A stretch of 64,000 nt of DNA from Bugula neritina (Eukaryota > Bryozoa > Gymnolaemata > Cheilostomatida > Bugulidae): contig OZ037765.1 of the NCBI GenBank assembly GCA_964035545.1, positions 10,782,698-10,846,697 of the forward strand. The letters run 5' to 3'. The position numbers and the translations under genes are program-made. Shown in pieces: positions 24,691 to 36,304 of the stretch. How positions within the stretch are numbered: position 1 is the first letter of the stretch; the number at the start of each line of letters is the position of its first letter. A model generated the notes under the pieces. It saw only the letters and a program-made list of their open reading frames with translations, was not told the origin of the DNA and made no database searches.

Positions 24691-26007
24691 ATGGCATGCA
24701 GATTGTCGAGATTTACTCGACTAGTTGTTGGTTCCAAGTCTATGCCGAGAAGCATGTGCAACGCTCCAACAAGGGCTGTGTTAGAGGCCAAGGGAGAGTG
24801 GTTGGCGGACACTATACCTGACATAACATTAATTAAGCATCACTCTGACAAGTTAACAGAGAGCTTGATTCAGAGAATTCATGTAAACAATCTGGAAGAT
24901 GCCGATCAGATGGTAGAATCACTAAAAGAGACTCTTATGGAATATGAAAATAACCGTGATGTTTATCAAAATCTTTTACAGGCTGCAAAAACACCGAATA
25001 TAAGTAGCAAGTCTAAATTGGAATATTACGAATTAAAAAGTGCAGTCAAGGCTGCTAAATCCACTCTTGATGCTTCATATGATGAATTCATAAACTTGTA
25101 TAACAGCATGCCAAACATAATTAGTAATGCCCAGCACAGTTCAAACCACAAGTCTACAGACCTGAAGATACCAGGTTTAGACAGCTTGGCACCACCTGCC
25201 ATACCAAATAGCCTCAAATCTGATGATGCTCATCAAGAAAATTTTAATCTGAATTATGTGATTGGTGACAAAGCATTGCTTGAACTGAATATTTGTGACT
25301 TTACTAATGATTTCTTAGAAGAGTATAAGTTTCTTCCCGTTGCAGCTACCAGTTTCCTGAGAACTGAGGCACTTCAGCAAACGGGTCTAATGATGAACTC
25401 TTTTTATGATATTTATACCCTGCAGACAAAGAGCGAGTTACATGCCAATGATACACGAGCATTGCAAAGTGATAGTTACACTCGAAAAGAAAAGTTTGAA
25501 GATTCACATGTTTTTCATTTGCAAGGTGTGTGTGAAGCTTTGCTGGTAGCCATGTTTATCCGTACCAAATGCCAGGCTCTCCCAATGCAAATATATTCCT
25601 TAGGCAGTCAATATAGGATGACTCATACTGGAAAATCCATGCAGTCTAAAGTGGCGCAATTTTTAAATGCATCGAGTACCGAGACTGAGGCAGATTCGTG
25701 CTACGAATATAATATCCAGATGGTCGATAGATTTTGGAGTATGCTCAACATTAAGGCCACCAAACGATTGGTGCCAGCTTATGAGTTGAAACAGCACGAA
25801 GCAGCAGCTGTTGAGTTTATTTTAAGCGATGAACGGTTTCAACAAAACTTGAAAAATATTGTGGTGCTCTCTCGAGTTTGTATAAGCTATGACTTCATTA
25901 GTAGAAGAATAATGGCTTATTCAATTCCCAGTGAGGATGTATCTTTTTGTCATTTTGTTTCAGGTGAATTAATTGATGTAAATAGTTTGTTAGATATGTT
26001 GGCTTGA
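24691..26007 (+). CDS. SLIMP: SLIMP-like, catalytically degenerate mitochondrial seryl-tRNA synthetase paralogue
   Basis: An uninterrupted 438-codon frame with no intron in the coding region. I start it at the first ATG, 24691; the frame is open further upstream but without an ATG, and TTTTTATCTAG at 24663-24673 looks like the acceptor of a 5' UTR intron. The N-terminus (MACRLSRFTRLVVGSKSMPR) is basic and Ser-rich like a mitochondrial presequence. Residues about 50-140 are two long helices, as in the SerRS tRNA-binding arm. Residues 190-230 (IGDKALLELN...FLEEYKFLPV) match the start of the class II SerRS core. Catalytic signatures are altered: the TAE serine-binding motif reads VCE (280-282), motif 2 FRxE reads YRMT (308-311), and motif 3 is unrecognisable. 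This fits SLIMP, an insect SARS2 paralogue without aminoacylation activity that partners mitochondrial SerRS. A fast-evolving SARS2 is the alternative. Confidence 0.75.
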   Translation: MACRLSRFTRLVVGSKSMPRSMCNAPTRAVLEAKGEWLADTIPDITLIKHHSDKLTESLIQRIHVNNLEDADQMVESLKETLMEYENNRDVYQNLLQAAKTPNISSKSKLEYYELKSAVKAAKSTLDASYDEFINLYNSMPNIISNAQHSSNHKSTDLKIPGLDSLAPPAIPNSLKSDDAHQENFNLNYVIGDKALLELNICDFTNDFLEEYKFLPVAATSFLRTEALQQTGLMMNSFYDIYTLQTKSELHANDTRALQSDSYTRKEKFEDSHVFHLQGVCEALLVAMFIRTKCQALPMQIYSLGSQYRMTHTGKSMQSKVAQFLNASSTETEADSCYEYNIQMVDRFWSMLNIKATKRLVPAYELKQHEAAAVEFILSDERFQQNLKNIVVLSRVCISYDFISRRIMAYSIPSEDVSFCHFVSGELIDVNSLLDMLA

Positions 26008-26077
26008 TTCAAAATTGGGCAGTATCTTTTAAAAGCTGTTGAACAAGTGTATTTTTCTCTAACCTAGTTATGTTTGT

Positions 26078-26083
26078 AATAAA
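26078..26083 (+). terminator. Poly(A) signal of SLIMP-like gene
   Basis: An AATAAA lies 71 bp after the stop codon, at normal spacing. Confidence 0.65.
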
Positions 26084-26264
26084 TGCATAAATTTATATAC
26101 ATTTCCATATAATCAATATGTAAATACAATAATATTTCAATTAATGTCATGTTACTTGGTGTGTGTGTTGTTCCCATCACTGACGGATGCTAAATATTTT
26201 TAAATAATTTTTGTATTAAACTTTGCACAATTAGAAGAGGACATGTTCATCTCTGTCAAATAAG

Positions 26265-26270
26265 TTTATT
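26265..26270 (-). terminator. Poly(A) signal of the SLC6 gene
   Basis: TTTATT on the plus strand (AATAAA on the minus strand) lies about 280 bp beyond the SLC6 stop codon. The two convergent genes would therefore end within about 200 bp of each other. Confidence 0.5.
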
Positions 26271-26550
26271 TCAGGTTTTTTTTTCTATGTTGGGTCTTGT
26301 GGGTAAAATTTGCAATAAAATAGTGTGGTGTGACAATTGTGTTAAGCATTAAAAATGATTAGTATGCTGTTTAGTTTAACATTGAAGTCGAAACATTGAA
26401 AACTGCCTTTCGGGTATTTTAACTGATCTTAAAAGCTGTGCTTTTCATCAGTGAGCAACAACAACTACACTGTTTCCTAGAGGTGTAGTTGAATAGGCAT
26501 TCACATTTGCCATTCTTTATCTTTGTTGATTGCATCAGTTTTTGCTGAAT

Positions 26551-29500
26551 TTACTGGTCTTTTTTATCCTGTAAATTGTCATCAAGTGAAAGTTCAACTT
26601 TGCTCTCTTCATTTTCTTCAGTCTGCAAATAAATACATTTTGCATCAAACTATAACTGTGGGTTGAAATAAACCATTATATTGTTCATGGTTTACTTGTC
26701 ATACAATCATAAACATAATTTAGTAGTTTCCTAAATTAAACTTTATGCAAGAAATTTTAAGGTAGCTTACCTCTGCTTGATCAACTTCAGCTGCACTCAA
26801 GTTAGGTGCCTTTTCTTCAAGCTTTTCCTTGGCAGGTGCATTTTCGGTTGGTACGTTTTCTGCAGGCTGTTTCGTTAGTACTCCATCTACAGTTTGCTCC
26901 AGTAAAGCTCCATCTACAGCTTGCTCCAGTGGAGTTTCTGTTGGTGCTTCATCTGCAGGTTTTTCTACAGCTGTGCTGTGGTCCTGTGGGTTTTGTATGT
27001 TAATCACGTTTCCTTCAGTTATAACCAACTCCAATGAAGGGTGGACAACAAAACCTGGTACATGTTTGACCAGTGCTCGATATTGAGGTAAAGCAGGCCC
27101 ATAGTAAGGGTTTGGTTGGAGAGTAAATTTCAGTTTCTGTATTAGAAAGTATAATTCAGGTGGCAACATGTTTCCAAGAGCCTACACATAATATATGCAA
27201 TAATTATGTCCATTTATCTGTTAGTTGAATAAGTAATTTACATTTTAGTTCTACACATTTTTCAATTATAGTCTGACCATAATATAAGTTCATTGTTTAT
27301 TACTCTATAGTTTTTTTAAGCCAGTAAAATAAATGTTAAAAGGCTAGACTTGGTATTCCTATATGTCATTTTATGGGTTGAAGCTTGAAAGTGTGCAAAC
27401 TTAAAAGCTCTACATATGATTGTAACAAAAATTAATGAGCAAGATTTCAAAATTGTATACCTTCTACTTTATGTAATACGAACACTACTGTGATGATTAG
27501 TGGCAAAAATAATTAAATTGTTGGTGTCTCTTTAAGCTAGATCACTTTTGCTCCTCTACCTAATCTGCAATCCTCATGCTAGTTTCATAATAGTTATTTT
27601 CTGTAGGATTGGTAAATTGACCAGTGACTTTTAAATATTTTTTGATCAAAGACACTTGGTTCATCAATCCAATAACTTTTTCAATTCAATTAGTCTGCTT
27701 TTAATTTACTCTAGAGCAATTGCTTTTAGTATCTGTTCACTATTTATATTTTATTGGTTGGTCATGCTATTAGCAGCCTGTTTAGAATAATATTGTATAA
27801 AGCAAGACTAGAAAATAAACAATTTGAATATATCTGGTTGCAGCAAGGTGCTGGCCTTCTTTGACATATATTAAAGGATGCAAAACTGCTTAATTCATAA
27901 GGCAGTCCAATGTGACTAGTATGATCAGTAAAGCCAACAGATAAATTTATATGTACCTCTAAAATAGTGCTTCCACCTGCATTTTTAAGCCGGTATGCAG
28001 CCACTATTGGTATCCATATTAGCACAGCAAATGTCAGGATCCAGCCAAATGCATTTGCCCAAACTGGTCTGTCTCCAGAATTGTCCAATCCCAAGACAGA
28101 CATCACTAAAATAAACTACAAATTCAAAAGAAATGTGTACAACTTTATAGTCTAATGCAAAAGCAAAATTGATCTAGTTTTTTAAATTTGAGTTCATAAT
28201 TTGAATATTTACATGTATGTTTTTAGGGAACATAATTTTAAATTTGTGATTATAATTTGAATGTTTACATGTAGTCTAGGGAACATGATTTTCTCACCAC
28301 AAGAAGTATTGGCCCAATAATTTGCCAGCAAACTCTCCACCATATAGAAGGCTCTTTCCCGATCATTAATTTAATATCTTGGGCAAACCTGTCATAACCT
28401 AAAAGTAAATTTTGTCTAAACAATTTGCAATGCTGTTTTCTATGAAATTTTAGCATCATTCACTAGCATTCTACTTTGTATTATATTCATGGTATGTTTA
28501 TGTGCACCTATTACAGTGATTAAATTGAAAATATAGTTATAGAAGAGCATAAGCTCTGGAAAATTTTACGCCTTTAAAAAATTGCTTTTGGGCTGTAACT
28601 ACTACAGTACAAAATGTAATTTCAATACACCACCAATCATGATTAAATAATTAATAACTAAATATGCTTATGGTAAAATATTTATAAAAGAAAGACTTTA
28701 GTGAGAGTTGAAATACAATTTTGATTATATTTCAAAGCTGTGTAATTTTACCTCATGAAATTTTAAATACTAACAAATCTCTCTTCTGAAGTAAAACCAC
28801 TAATCTGAGATATAAAGGTATGAACCAAAGGCGAGTCTTTATTTCCTCTTTTTAGTTTATATATTTATAAAGAACTGATCAAAGTCGGCACTAACCATAG
28901 AAGATCATGACGCAGCCAATCTCCAAAAGACACAATACTATTACATTAAATCCTGCACTGTATGTATCCATCAGATCTAGTATGTAGATCCCTCCTTGTG
29001 TAACCATTAGTATCCCTGGAACCATAAACACCAGCATGCACAGTAAGGTAACCAGTGGCTTCCTGCTTCTCCAAGTTGGCCTCACATCAAATAACATGGT
29101 AGTCACTGTTTCTAGCAGTGTGAACTAAAATAAAATAATTGAGGTTTCAATAGCCATGCATTTTAACATCCATATAATATGGTCGACTTTTAGATATTGG
29201 ACTCAAGTGCAGCTTCCCATCTATTATTATTATAATAACTGTGGCATAATTATTACAAATATTATAAGTATGTATCTATAAAATTTTTCCTTCACTGGTA
29301 TTCGAACCTGAGACCTGTGGCTTACAAGCAGGCATGCTACATTACACCACAGGGGCTAATTAGCAATCTCTACACTACAATACTTTAATCTTTAAAGTAA
29401 TAGTCTACATTATTCAAATGCTGGTTTAAAATGAATTATAAACCTTTAGAATGAGCTATTAGCCATCACTCACCTGACTGTCTAAGCCCAATGTCAATAA

Positions 29501-32500
29501 CATGATGAAGAAGAGAACTGACCAAAATGGAGGAAAGGGCAGTGTTAAAATGGCTGCTGGAAAAATAACAAAGGCAAGTCCTGACCCACTGTTAGACACA
29601 TTCTTCACACTTACCCCCAGCTCGTGGGATAAATGCCCGATGTAGGAGTAGATGACAAATCCAGCAAATATGGATGTTAAACTGTTTCCTGAAATACACG
29701 ATGTCACGAAAATGTAAAGACGGCATACACTATATTATGCAATGCGCAATATTTTATAACGTGGTTCACGTACCAATTGTTACAAGCAAAGTGTCTTTTA
29801 GAATGTTATTATGGAACCTGTTGTAACTAGCTAAAGTCATTAAGCCTCCCCAGCAAATTGAAAGTGAGAAAAATATCTGTGTGCCTGCCTTGCTCCAAAC
29901 CTACCAACGGTAATATAGCATTTGTATAGTTATAGAACTTTCTAGAATTGTACAAATATTTGAAATGAATATGAGACTGTAGTTTGACATTCGATTATTA
30001 CAAATAAAATATGTTTCCACTACACTCTGTATTTTTAGTGCTGAAGCTGTACAGTTGCAAAAAAGTAATGGGTTAAAACGCAAAATACAATATTATATGA
30101 CAATCTATCTATAATGCAGCATAATAACATTATGATATAATTCATCATGTTCTACAACTATGCTTTGCTAAATTTTGGAGTTTAACTTCAAAGCCAAAAC
30201 ATTTAATAAATGACGAGACAGATTTCCATGCTACTAATGCAGCAGTATTTAGACAATTTTTTGGGTTATGCAACATCAAAGAGACAGAAGCCTTGTTAAA
30301 ATGACCTATGTCCTAGTTTATAACAACAGATTCATATGGCACTGTATGTCTTACTAAGCCACTAAGTCTTCTACTTTACATAGTTCTATATGACAACTGC
30401 AGCATATAGTGCACAAGAGTTTGCTTGAGGTGCTGCTTCTCTAGTCAGCTTTTGATAAGTATGAAAAAATTAATAAAATTTCAAAACATCAATTATTTAT
30501 TAAACTTTTACCAAATTTAATAGCTTTACACAGGTCAGCATTGTCAATGACTAAATTTGCTTTCTTACCAAAATATTATCAATTTATGTATTCAGGATTT
30601 TCCATATTTATAAATCTGCATACAGCTGCATAACCCGGAAGCGAATTGTAATCTATCCATATAATTATAATATTAATTACAATGCTGAACTTGTTTTGTT
30701 TTGCACATGTTAATATCGTGTGATGTTTATTAATACACACCTCTGGTTTCCGGAGCATATGCCATTCAGGATTTAGATAGAATCGAATGCCTTCGCCAGC
30801 TCCTTTCAAGGTCAGTCCGTTAATAAGGAGTATAATGAGTACTGCATATGGGAACAAAGCGGTGAAATATACAACCTACAAATTCATCAGATGCAAATTG
30901 TTTATGAATGAATAGAGAACGTTCACTAAAAGAATAAAGTACGTGTGAGAAGGACGCCTCCGACAGGATGAAACTAGCAAAAATTTCACACAATTTGAGC
31001 CGATTTCATTGGGTTAAAATGCTAAAAGAACACTTTAAAAAGTTTCTGCTGTAGTGATGTAATTAGACTATCACAATTTACGTCATTATTCCACTCAGTT
31101 GTGTATCATAGCGAGTAACGAATGAGATTTTAAAATGAAATAATTTATAGTGGGCTGTAAAGCCATTGGCAAACATAATTAGTCACTTGAGTTTTTCTCC
31201 AGTTGACGAGGTATTGTGTGTTGCAAGTAACTTCTGCAGTGAGTTTTCACGCATATGAGTTTCACACTCGAAATTTCACTTAATATGGCCCTAGCCTAAC
31301 ATATGAACATACATTATAATTTACTATATTTTACCTTCCCAGAAGACTTGACACCTTTGAACAAGGACACATAGACGATAGCCCAGGCAGCCAGCAGGCA
31401 TAGCAACAATGGCCAACTTAAGGTTCCCAATTCCTCGATTCCAGAAGACTTGTTCAACACATGCCAGCTAAAGATAATATAACAAGTTGGGTGTTATGTG
31501 TTGTTAGAAATCTCGTAGTCTCTGTGTTGTAACGGTTAGCACGCCTGCTTGCAAGCCAGAGGTATCAAGTTCCCGGTGGAGGGGGGGGGGGGGCAAAAGT
31601 GTTGCAATATGTTAATCACTATATTTGACTTGCATTGAATACGCTTTCTAGCAAATAGAAAAAAAGTATCTTGGTTTTACATTTCACAAAACTTCAATAT
31701 CAAAAAATAGACAGCAAGTAATAATTGACAAATGTATGTATTTCGTTATATGAAGTGCATGCTAGTTGTGTCAATGAGATTTATAACTTGGAAGAGGTTT
31801 GCAATGCGAAGTATAAGTTAAGATATAATTAAGACCAAATAGCAGAGTGTATTATGAAGTGAAAATACTTGATGCATGACATCAAGTATCCAGCTTATTA
31901 ATTTCTATTACTGAGAAATTATCTATAGATTAAGCCATCCTAATTCCGTTTAGTATACCAACTAAGTTTATAGCTCGTTTGAATTCTTAGATTCTATAAT
32001 GAAAGTCAAATTGCAACAATGAAGTTTTGTAACACTCACTGAAAGTATTCTTGAGCAGGTATTACAGGTTTAATTTTAAATTCAGCAGCTATGTTAGCAT
32101 CATAAAGACCTAGAAATTTATTTGTTTGGTTGTGGCCATCATTTAAAATTCTGTAGCAAGTACCGTTGGTGTATTTAGTGTCATTCAGTCCATTACAGTC
32201 AACACTCTTCCAGAAGTGGGAGCACACTAAATTGACAATTGAGACTATTATGATATTCTGGTACTCAACTGATAGAATACTTAATCTGACTCTGCATGAA
32301 GAAGGTATGAAAACTAAAACTGAAAACTTTTAATTTTAGATTATCAAGTTTGATATTAGTAAGGTTACAAGTAACATCTCTTCGTAAGCTATAAAACTTT
32401 AAACATAGTTTTATATTTGTAACTACTCTTTTACAACATGAAAATTATTGCAGAAAATACCATAACAAGCAGTGGCAGAGTGGAAATTTCCCAACAATGT

Positions 32501-34484
32501 TTTGTTGAATGTCATCTTTTGTTTAAAACTGAATAAAAATTTCTATTCAATAATTATTTATATATAATATATTATATAAATGATGTATATAAATCATATT
32601 TGTTTATATCTTTAATATCTATAACACAAACACAACACACACAGCACATACTGCACAGCACACACACAGCAACAAATCATCAGTAATTTAACTCATCTGC
32701 GTCATTAAAATTAAAATACGAATGCTTCTACAGATTTGGTTTTTAAAAGCTTTACATATGTGGAAACTAATATCCCTTGTTGCAATATAACTAACAATGC
32801 AATATCTTACTTGGGGTGTTCCAGGGGTTGTCGCAAGAACCCCAAGGCAACGGGTTTCGGAAGGAAGCAAACAGATAGTAGATGGACCAGGAGATGATGA
32901 CATTGTAGTACATACAGACTAGTGCTGAGACGGTCACCATTCCAAGGCCAATTCCTGTTGTGGCAAAACAAACACACAGCAAATAATATTTCAAATACAC
33001 ACAAAACCAAACGCATTTTTCCCAGAAATATGCATAATATATAAAGTATGTACCAGCAAACAGGGGGCAGAACCTGTAAGCAGTGACTGGTCCACAGCTA
33101 GAATATTGTCCTATAGAAAGTTCCAGGAAAAATATCGGCATTCCAACAAACACAGCCATTATTAGGTAAGGAATAAAGAATGCACCTGCAAATCATCATT
33201 AAATATATATAAAAAAACATTAATTGTTTGAGCCTTCAAATATATTTTTATTATTGCTCACAATATTCTTTCATAAGTATAAAATCATTCAATACTTTTT
33301 AAGTTCACATACGAAAGTTTCTCAATAAAACAATATGCACTATATTGTATTTGTAAAACAATTAAAGTCTTGAATGAATGAATTGTTATATGAATGAGAA
33401 AAAAATTCAAATGAAGTTCGCATGTACAAGTTTAGGTTCAATTGCATATTATATGTTAGATAACATTTTCATGATAGTACATGCTGGAGGTTTTATTATG
33501 ATTGTACACATCATGACCATAATTAGTCAAAAATTTTATTTTTCATGTAAGCTTTCTTATAACCGTACAAATAAATTTCCTGCTTTACCTCCACCATTGC
33601 TGTATGAAAGATGAGGAAATCTCCACACGTTGCCTAATCCAACGGCATATCCAAGACAGGATAGAAGAAAATCAAGCTGACGACTCCAGTTTCCTCTCTC
33701 CTTATTTTCATCTCCATCTATAGTACCTGTTAAACTCTGCAATACACCAGTTTAATGCTATACTATTTTCTAACTGCTATGAACAGGTGCAATAGTATTA
33801 GTTGAAGTAAAAACCTTTACATGTTCTTATTTCTTGTACTTTTAGAAACATGGTATAATTCGAAAATGTAATGTCCAATACAGAACCAACCATATAGTTC
33901 CTTTTTACAAGTTATAACAAACTCAATTTCGTTTATATTAGTTCAACAATGAAGTATAAGAACAAAAATGTTCCAGTTGGCTAATTTTACTACATATATT
34001 GATTGAGCACAACTTTCATGTTTTACTACAGGCAATATTATTATAGTATTACTCAATGTTGCTCTATCGTCAAATATGATACATTTATGCTATACTTTCA
34101 CTGCTTATAGTCTTTCAACTAGAGATAAATGATCATGATGGTAAATATAATGCAGGATCAATAGAAAAGTTATTACTTCTGTTACATGTTCTAACCATAG
34201 CTTTCTCAAACCAATTTTCTAAAACTATTGTTATTCCGTATAGACCATACTGTTTGTGCATCTAGATAGACACTTGAAGCCTCAATTATTACAATTACCA
34301 ATTTCATAAAGGTAAGAAACATTAGATTGGAAATTTAGTGAACTAGCCTTTACAAAGCTTTGTCACCCATCATTACAACAACCATATCCTACTACTAGCT
34401 TGATTAACACATATCACAACATGTCTTTTAATATTCATATTCAAAATGTAAATAGTAGCAACTCACTGGTTCTATCCGCACCAT
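26551..34484 (-). CDS. SLC6 Na+/Cl- dependent transporter, glycine/neutral amino acid type (14 exons)
   Basis: Exons in transcript order: 34467-34484 (ATG, six codons), 33589-33736, 33054-33185, 32811-32954, 32040-32226, 31335-31467, 30741-30875, 29774-29900, 29474-29688, 28896-29124, 28298-28398, 27957-28115, 26771-27181, 26551-26622 (TAA). Phases join; 736 aa. TM1 reads [13 protein letters not shown] with Gly, not the Asp of monoamine carriers, at the substrate position. TM2 has ELSIGQ, TM6 [15 protein letters not shown]7 [11 protein letters not shown]. The large outer loop has two Cys clusters and several N-x-T sites (NDT, NGT, NQT). The sequence is closest in feel to vertebrate GlyT2/GlyT1 ([23 protein letters not shown]). 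It would import a small neutral amino acid with Na+ and Cl- at the plasma membrane; the exact substrate cannot be read. The cytoplasmic tail is long and Pro/Glu/Ala-rich. The six-codon first exon is the least certain part. Confidence 0.87.
26883..26936 (-). repeat. 27-bp in-frame tandem duplication in the SLC6 tail
   Basis: The tail exon carries two adjacent copies of a 27-bp unit coding LEQAVDGAL and LEQTVDGVL. Copies differ at a few bases, so the duplication is not recent. Flanking [12 protein letters not shown] units suggest further short repeats in this disordered tail. Confidence 0.8.
29291..29357 (-). mobile_element. tRNA-derived SINE head (family 2)
   Basis: On the minus strand this reads GCCCCTGTGGTGTAATGTAG, then a B box GGTTCGAATACC. 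Box spacing fits a tRNA, but the acceptor stem does not pair well and the B box has a changed base. It lies in an SLC6 intron next to AT-rich sequence. Family 2 shares no body with the family at 55390. Confidence 0.6.
31517..31593 (+). mobile_element. tRNA-derived SINE head (family 2), with 13-G tail
   Basis: TAGTCTCTGTGTTGTAACGG through TTAGCACGCCTGCTTGCAAG and AAGTTCCCGGTGGA matches the copy at 29291-29357 (same A-box region and CCTGCTTGYAAGCC). It is followed by 13 consecutive G residues at 31581-31593. It lies in an SLC6 intron in the opposite orientation to the gene. Confidence 0.6.
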
Positions 34485-36304
34485 AACGCTTTTATTTACT
34501 CCACAATATTAAGAAAAATTGTAAACATATTAATTTGTGTGACTAATATCTTAATAAGCAATTAGGCAACTTGATTGCCAATAAAATTAGTTATTTTTAA
34601 CATATGCTGCATTTGTAATAAATATGCTAACAATGGTCTTTTACTCAACTAAGGAAGTTAGAAGCCAATTTAAAAACATATTTGCAATACTTCTGCAGCT
34701 TACTATAAATATTTATTTTTCTAAGTTTGTCTAAATTAAAGTAATGCAATAGTTTACCTATATAATTATTTTACAAATGGTTTATCAACATTACATTAAT
34801 AAATCTCTATTAGCAATAATTTCAAATAGCAGCATATAAAATATAACAGTTTATATAAATTATTACTGCGCCTCACTGATCTCAAATATATTGCTGTTTA
34901 TGCGTTTAGAAATCTAAAATTTGGATTCTTTATGCATTTAAGGTAACAGTGTCATAACGTTAAGAATTTTGTGTAAATTAGGAATGGCTAAACACATGAT
35001 GAAGCTCTATGAAAAAATTGCTATAATTTACACTATCAGGTGGCCCTTGTAAAAAATTTTTTTATTCACTTATAATTATATAGTAATGTGTTAATGACAA
35101 TATTGCTTGCCTAAATGACTTTACTTTGTAAAAATTACGTTTTTCCAAAATAGTTCAATTTAGAAGGTACTGGAGATCTTATTTATAATTGTAACAGCTA
35201 TTAAATGTTGTCTCATTTATATACTGTTTTTATTTAATAATAACTATTACAAAACATTATTAGACAACAAGTTTGCACAACTCATTACAGAATATTAGCC
35301 AGCTTAAAAATTATAATAAACTTTAAATAATTAAGAGGAATAATACATAAATATATTTTAAAGTTTGGTCAGCCAACAAAATATATATTGTAACAATAGT
35401 TTATGCTAAAAATTGCATGTACTCAGCTATTATTTATTTTTAAATTTGAGTTACAAGATAACAAACACCAAACTAATTGTATACAATATATATAAAATAT
35501 ATATATATAGATTTAGGTACATAAAATTACATAGTTTTTAACAAGACATACTTTATAAAACAACTTGTTATAAGAAAATTGTAATTACTTGTAATTACAG
35601 TTGGATTATTATGCTTGATTTGATAAATATATTATTATTGGTAATATTATATAGAAGGGAATCTTGAAAATAGAAATCACAGATTAGCTTTGAATTATAT
35701 TAAATTAAATCATGAAATGGTAAAATAAACAGCAACATGTATGTATAGAAACATACTCTCTATACTTTGGATAACATTTTAACAACATGAAAAAAGTGTC
35801 ACAGTGCATAAAAACAACAAAAATATTGTGCATGCAGAGAAAAGTGAAACAAAATTCACATGCAAATTCTCAAAATGAAAATTGAAAATTAACATCAACT
35901 TACTATAATAAGACTTTACTATTATATATGAATAGATATTTACTGTTCTCTTTACATAAATTACAGTATAGCATTATATCAATAAAGTCAATTGCATGGT
36001 AGTATGTGACATAATATACAAATGAAAATGTAGTGCTGATACAAATGTTCAATTTATATTGTAGAGGTATACTATCTCTACATGTTTTATGTCTGCTGAG
36101 GTTAGAATGCACGTAACAAAACCTATTTTCATGTACGACAAATATAGCTAAAGCTAAAGCTAAAGGCTGAAGAGAATAGAGAGATAGCAAATCGTGTCTT
36201 GTTATCAGGCACAAGCAAGCAATATTTCACTATTGAAACTTGTTTTCAACTAATGATTGCTCACTTAGGTGTCATTATGCAGTTGTACATTCAGAGGATT
36301 TTAA
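34485..36304. other. SLC6 upstream region and RAB23 3' region
   Basis: About 1.8 kb of very AT-rich DNA without recognisable coding sequence. The right part must hold the RAB23 3' UTR and the left part the SLC6 promoter. A three-copy GCTAAA repeat is at about 36149-36170. An AT dinucleotide patch is at about 35485-35510. The 103-codon minus-strand frame at 35903-36214 shows no domain. Confidence 0.5.

Noticed and set aside
26806-27086. Plus-strand frames of 65 and 85 codons
   Set aside because: Antisense shadows of the repetitive SLC6 tail exon.
29291-29357. Genuine tRNA gene
   Set aside because: A/B boxes present but stem pairing is poor and a related diverged copy exists at 31517; SINE head preferred.
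35903-36214. 103-codon minus-strand frame after RAB23
   Set aside because: In the RAB23 3' region; no domain, no splice signal.
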